From assembly GCA_937974135.1 (NCBI GenBank), contig CALJIH010000225.1:1-8953 (forward strand): a DNA stretch of 8,953 nucleotides, read 5' to 3'. Below the pieces are notes generated by a model that saw nothing but the letters and a program-made list of their open reading frames with translations, was not told the DNA's origin and made no database searches. The position numbers and the translations under genes are program-made. How positions within the stretch are numbered: position 1 is the stretch's first letter; each line of letters opens with the position of its first letter. The DNA is from an uncultured Cocleimonas sp. GTDB lineage: Bacteria > Pseudomonadota > Gammaproteobacteria > Thiotrichales > Thiotrichaceae. This document shows, one piece after another, positions 7,058 through 8,953 of this stretch.

Positions 7058-7073
7058 TGTGATTTATCTCACA
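7058..7073 (+). promoter_or_regulatory. CRP-type operator, TGTGA-N6-TCACA (site 1)
   Basis: TGTGATTTATCTCACA is a perfect match to both half-sites of the CRP/Vfr consensus with the correct 6-bp spacer, preceded by AAA as in strong sites. Its centre (7065.5) lies 26.5 bp before the TATACT -10 at 7092. That overlaps the -35 position and is close to class II geometry. It probably activates the 73-aa secreted protein gene in response to cAMP. The match is seen; the regulator and the direction of its effect are inferred. Confidence 0.78.
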
Positions 7074-7091
7074 GACTAAAAATCTAATTCT

Positions 7092-7097
7092 TATACT
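7092..7097 (+). promoter_or_regulatory. -10 element (TATACT) for the small secreted protein
   Basis: TATACT differs from TATAAT at one position. No recognisable -35 lies 17 bp upstream; that place is taken by the right half of the CRP-type site, as expected of an activator-dependent promoter. GGAGAG (7121-7126) follows, 5 nt before the ATG. Confidence 0.6.
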
Positions 7098-7131
7098 CTT
7101 TAATTTCAGAATACAAAAATGGAGAGCGATA

Positions 7132-7353
7132 ATGAAAATTTCAAATTTACTGAGTGCCATTGTAACCATAGCTTTATTGTTGCTAGTTACAAATTCTAAT
7201 GTTAATGCAAAAGAAACCTCTCAATCAAAAAAAGATCAACTTAAATCTGAAACGATAAAACAGAAAAATAACATTTCATCTATTTCGGGTACTGACTTGG
7301 GAAGCGGTCGAATAAAGGCGAAAAAGAAAAAACCAAAGCATACAAAAAAATAA
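7132..7353 (+). CDS. Small exported lysine-rich protein, function unknown
   Basis: This 73-aa product has a clear signal peptide: basic MK start, hydrophobic core at 6-20, likely cleavage after VNA (residue 26). The predicted mature chain has 47 residues, of which 14 are lysine, ending in a KAKKKKPKHTKK tail. With only four acidic residues it is strongly basic, and it has no cysteine. I do not recognise a family. A GGAGAG ribosome binding site 5 nt before the ATG, a good -10 and a perfect CRP-type operator upstream support a real, regulated gene. A basic secreted peptide could bind nucleic acid, LPS or cell-wall polymers; that is speculation. It converges on the DUF218 gene with a 20-bp gap and no convincing terminator between them. 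Confidence 0.72.
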   Translation: MKISNLLSAIVTIALLLLVTNSNVNAKETSQSKKDQLKSETIKQKNNISSISGTDLGSGRIKAKKKKPKHTKK

Positions 7354-7373
7354 TCTTGTTTTATTTATCCTGC

Positions 7374-7961
7374 TTATTCTGCAAACAATAGATAGTGATG
7401 ATAAAAATACAGTTCTCGTAAAGCAAAAGGCAATTTCGTTTTTAAACTTTTATATCGACTAGTAGGCGTGGCTGATGGTTTAGCATTAATATTTAAACTT
7501 TTCGCCATCAACATCGCTCGTTTTAAATGTAATGAATCGCTAATAATCAGAGCTGATAGGAGGTTTTCTTTGTTGAGTATTGGTAAGGAATAAATGAAAT
7601 TTTCTCGAGTTGTCAGTGATTTTTCCTCAATAAAAATATCATTGGCTTTTACACCTTTACTAATCGCGTACTCAAGAGCAACCCTTGATTCGGTTGGTGT
7701 ACTTTCATCTTTAGTCCCACCTGTAAATATTAATTTATTTACATTTTTCGCATGATATAAATTAATTGCGTGATTAATTCGCTCTTCAAATACAGGTGAA
7801 GGTTTTGAGTCATAGACCGCTGCGCCTAAAACAATCGCGGCATCAGCACTATCGTCAGCTTTTCCAACAGGAAAATGCAGTATCGAAATAAATAAATACC
7901 CAAACCACATTACTGCAAGAAAAATAATCCATTTAAATACGATGTAAGCTTTTTTAATCAT
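7374..7961 (-). CDS. DUF218 domain membrane protein (YdcF/SanA/ElyC-like)
   Basis: This 195-aa protein has one N-terminal membrane anchor (residues 9-28) and then a DUF218 domain. Visible family landmarks are AAIVLGAAVY (41-50), a conserved R-NHAINLY helix start (61-69), LIFTGGTKDES (77-87), E91, and E112 followed by the TTREN segment (117-121). Also present is ALIISDSLHLKRA (137-149). This order is typical of SanA, YdcF and ElyC. SanA and ElyC are linked to envelope barrier function and peptidoglycan or enterobacterial-antigen lipid carrier metabolism; the biochemical role of the domain is not settled. The catalytic-looking domain would face the periplasm. The ATG at 7959-7961 lacks a strong Shine-Dalgarno. 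A CRP-type site starts 19 bp upstream, too near for ordinary activation of this gene, so repression is more likely. Exact subfamily cannot be assigned. Confidence 0.85.
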   Translation of the reverse strand: MIKKAYIVFKWIIFLAVMWFGYLFISILHFPVGKADDSADAAIVLGAAVYDSKPSPVFEERINHAINLYHAKNVNKLIFTGGTKDESTPTESRVALEYAISKGVKANDIFIEEKSLTTRENFIYSLPILNKENLLSALIISDSLHLKRAMLMAKSLNINAKPSATPTSRYKSLKTKLPFALRELYFYHHYLLFAE

Positions 7962-7979
7962 TAAATAACTTCAAAGAAG

Positions 7980-7995
7980 TGTGATGTATTTCACA
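7980..7995 (+). promoter_or_regulatory. CRP-type operator, TGTGA-N6-TCACA (site 2)
   Basis: TGTGATGTATTTCACA has both half-sites perfect with a 6-bp spacer. On the plus strand a TAACAT hexamer begins 29.5 bp from its centre, the class II distance, predicting a start near 8029. On the minus strand the site would overlap the transcript start of the DUF218 gene if TATATT (8002 to 7997) is its -10, so CRP binding there should repress. The plus-strand TATAAT at 7999 is 3 bp from the site and would also be blocked. The sequence match is direct; the regulatory logic is inferred. Confidence 0.75.
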
Positions 7996-8129
7996 GAATA
8001 TAATCCTACTAAACAATAACATTAACCCATGATGATTTTACAGGTAATCGTGAATTAGCACTTAAGGTCTATTGATGAAATGGCTATTTGCTTTACATTG
8101 TTACAAGTTTTGAAGGGAAAAATAATAAA

Positions 8130-8153
8130 CACTGCGAAATAGGGAGAGCAGTG
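8130..8153 (+). other. Inverted repeat CACTGC / GCAGTG with 12-nt purine-rich loop
   Basis: A perfect 6-bp stem (8130-8135 with 8148-8153) encloses a loop containing AGGGAGA, a Shine-Dalgarno-like sequence with no start codon at the right distance. It is the first of two hairpins in this stretch. It may be part of a structured RNA; a short stem like this can also occur by chance. Confidence 0.4.
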
Positions 8154-8169
8154 ACAAGGGAGAAGATGA

Positions 8170-8204
8170 AAAGGAGCCAGTATCTGATCAGTGCTGGTTC
8201 CTTT
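8170..8204 (+). terminator. Strong hairpin, possible terminator upstream of the VWA promoter
   Basis: GGAGCCAGTAT (8173-8183) pairs with AGTGCTGGTTCC's complementary arm (8191-8201) over 11 bp including three G-U pairs. Flanking AAA/TTT extends this to 14 bp, with a loop of about 7 nt. The T-run after the stem is only three bases on the plus strand, so as an intrinsic terminator it is weak. It lies immediately before the -35 of the VWA promoter, which suits an insulating terminator. An operator palindrome (CTGATCAG lies across the loop) or an RNA structural element is also possible. Confidence 0.45.
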
Positions 8205-8230
8205 GACTCTGATAGCTAACATTGTATATT
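8203..8230 (+). promoter_or_regulatory. Sigma70-type promoter for the VWA gene
   Basis: TTGACT (8203-8208, 5 of 6 to consensus) and TATATT (8225-8230, 5 of 6) are 16 bp apart. They predict a start near 8237 and a leader of about 26 nt carrying GGAGAG at 8253-8258. It is the best-matching promoter in the window. It overlaps the foot of the upstream hairpin. Confidence 0.65.
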
Positions 8231-8262
8231 AATTACCTAAATTTCAATGCATGGAGAGCATG

Positions 8263-8953
8263 ATGTTTAACCTACCAACTATTCTGAATAAGAAAACGGC
8301 AATCTCTGCTGTTTTGTCCTCAACACTTTTACTTGTTCCTGCTTTTGCAAATGCTGAAGACAAAGCAATTATTGTTTTTGACGCTTCAGGTAGTATGTGG
8401 GGACAACTTGAGGGCAAAACAAAAATTGAAATAGCAAAAGAAACGCTCAGCGATGTGGTAACAAATTGGGATGAATCAAAACAGTTAGGATTGGTCGCTT
8501 ACGGGCACCGTAAAAAAGGCGATTGCACTGATATAGAAACACTTATTCCTGTAGGAAACGTTGATAAAACAGGGATGATCTCCCAAGTAAACAAAATTAA
8601 TCCCAAAGGCAAAACACCTATCAGTGCTTCTATAAGAATGGCTGCAGAGGAGCTAAAGTTTACTGAAGATGAAGCAACTGTGATTTTAATCAGTGATGGA
8701 AAAGAAAGCTGCAAGGCTGATCCCTGCGCCACTGCCGCCGAACTGGAAAAGCTTGGCGTCAATTTTACCGCGCATGTAGTAGGTTTCGGCGTAGATGAAA
8801 AGACCAGCCAGCAATTAAAATGTATTGCGGATAATACTGGGGGTAAGTATTTAAATGCAGATAACGCCAAACAATTAAATGCAGCTTTACAAGAAGTCGT
8901 TGTAGAAAAACCTAAGCAGTTGACTATCAAAGCGGTTGATGTAGATACCGGCA
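8263..8953 (+). CDS. Secreted von Willebrand factor type A domain protein, 3'-truncated by window edge
   Basis: 230 codons are visible and the frame is still open at the last base. A signal peptide covers residues 1-31 (hydrophobic 13-29, cleavage likely after AFANA). The VWA domain follows directly: D40-A-S42-G-S44 (DXSXS), T118 in GKTPIS and D145 in ISDGKES give a complete MIDAS metal-binding site. The fold should therefore bind a divalent cation and a protein or surface ligand. Four cysteines (88, 150, 155, 187) could form disulphides in the periplasm or outside the cell. From about residue 217 a new segment begins (QLTIKAVDVDTG), possibly a beta-sandwich domain. ATGs at 8251 and 8260 are in frame. 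8263 is preferred because GGAGAG (8253-8258) is then correctly spaced. The ligand and the C-terminal architecture are unknown. Confidence 0.9.
   Translation, partial: MFNLPTILNKKTAISAVLSSTLLLVPAFANAEDKAIIVFDASGSMWGQLEGKTKIEIAKETLSDVVTNWDESKQLGLVAYGHRKKGDCTDIETLIPVGNVDKTGMISQVNKINPKGKTPISASIRMAAEELKFTEDEATVILISDGKESCKADPCATAAELEKLGVNFTAHVVGFGVDEKTSQQLKCIADNTGGKYLNADNAKQLNAALQEVVVEKPKQLTIKAVDVDTG

Larger units (their letters stand above)
6819..7131. other. Divergent intergenic region, 313 bp
   Basis: This gap between the start of the minus-strand membrane gene and the plus-strand small secreted protein holds four things. They are a minus-strand -10 (6848-6853), copy B of the duplicated element (6872-7000), a perfect CRP-type operator (7058-7073), and a plus-strand -10 with an RBS (7092-7126). 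Two further TATAAT hexamers on the plus strand (7010-7015, 7039-7044) have no convincing -35. I see no gene in it. Confidence 0.7.
7962..8262. other. Divergent intergenic region, 301 bp, with operator, hairpins and promoters
   Basis: This gap lies between the divergent DUF218 and VWA genes. From left to right it holds a perfect CRP-type site (7980-7995) and a perfect TATAAT (7999-8004). The latter also reads as TATATT on the minus strand at 7997-8002. A TAACAT hexamer sits at the class II distance (8017-8022). Two inverted repeats follow (8130-8153, 8173-8201), then a sigma70-like promoter for the VWA gene (8203-8230) and its RBS (8253-8258). No convincing protein gene was found. Confidence 0.65.

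Noticed and set aside
7342..7372. AT-only inverted repeat (AAATAA/TTATTT) between the two convergent genes
   Set aside because: The stem is six A-T pairs only, too weak for an intrinsic terminator, although a T-run exists on the minus strand.
8075..8113. 12-codon micro-ORF (MKWLFALHCYKF) with AAGG 7 nt upstream
   Set aside because: Too short to distinguish from chance; no run of regulatory codons typical of an attenuator leader.
8499..8930. 143-codon minus-strand reading frame
   Set aside because: It is antisense to the VWA coding sequence, low in complexity (Ser/Pro/Leu rich) and has no recognisable motif.

Overview
The window looks like AT-rich chromosomal DNA from a gammaproteobacterium. 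The FtsY sequence, including its long acidic N-terminal domain, is very like the enterobacterial protein. The block ftsY, M16 peptidase, M16 peptidase, rsmD is an arrangement known from Pseudomonas-like gammaproteobacteria. A TolB-like/TPR regulator is also common in marine gammaproteobacteria. The genus cannot be fixed from this sequence alone.

Layout. (1) 1-927, +: C-terminal part of a TolB-like/TPR protein whose start lies outside the window. (2) 934-2118, -: ftsY, converging on gene 1 with a 6-bp gap. (3) 2157-5546, +: a tight operon divergent from ftsY, encoding an active M16 zinc peptidase with a signal peptide, a second M16 protein that has lost its zinc motif, and the 16S rRNA methyltransferase RsmD. 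The junctions are TAATG and a 29-bp overlap. (4) 5547-7131: a lone minus-strand gene for a two-TM, helix-rich protein of unknown function (5715-6818). It is flanked by two direct copies of a duplicated intergenic element with a conserved G-rich core. (5) 7132-7961: a small secreted lysine-rich protein (+) converging on a membrane-anchored DUF218 (YdcF/SanA/ElyC-type) protein (-). (6) 7962-8953: a structured intergenic region and the start of a secreted von Willebrand factor A protein that runs off the right edge.

How the parts relate. The left half is housekeeping: membrane-protein targeting (FtsY), a probable heteromeric periplasmic M16 protease, and ribosome modification (RsmD). The right half is accessory-like and envelope-directed: four consecutive genes encode membrane or exported products, and two of them have recognisable promoters. 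Two perfect CRP-type operators (TGTGA-N6-TCACA) lie at 7058-7073 and 7980-7995, so part of this region probably belongs to a cAMP-CRP (or Vfr-like) regulon.

The least explained items are the duplicated element around the unknown membrane gene, and the stretch 8011-8204. That stretch has a CRP site, a possible class II -10 and two hairpins, and it ends just before a separate promoter for the VWA gene. It could be a short CRP-controlled RNA. No tRNA, rRNA, CRISPR array, insertion sequence or complete mobile element was seen.
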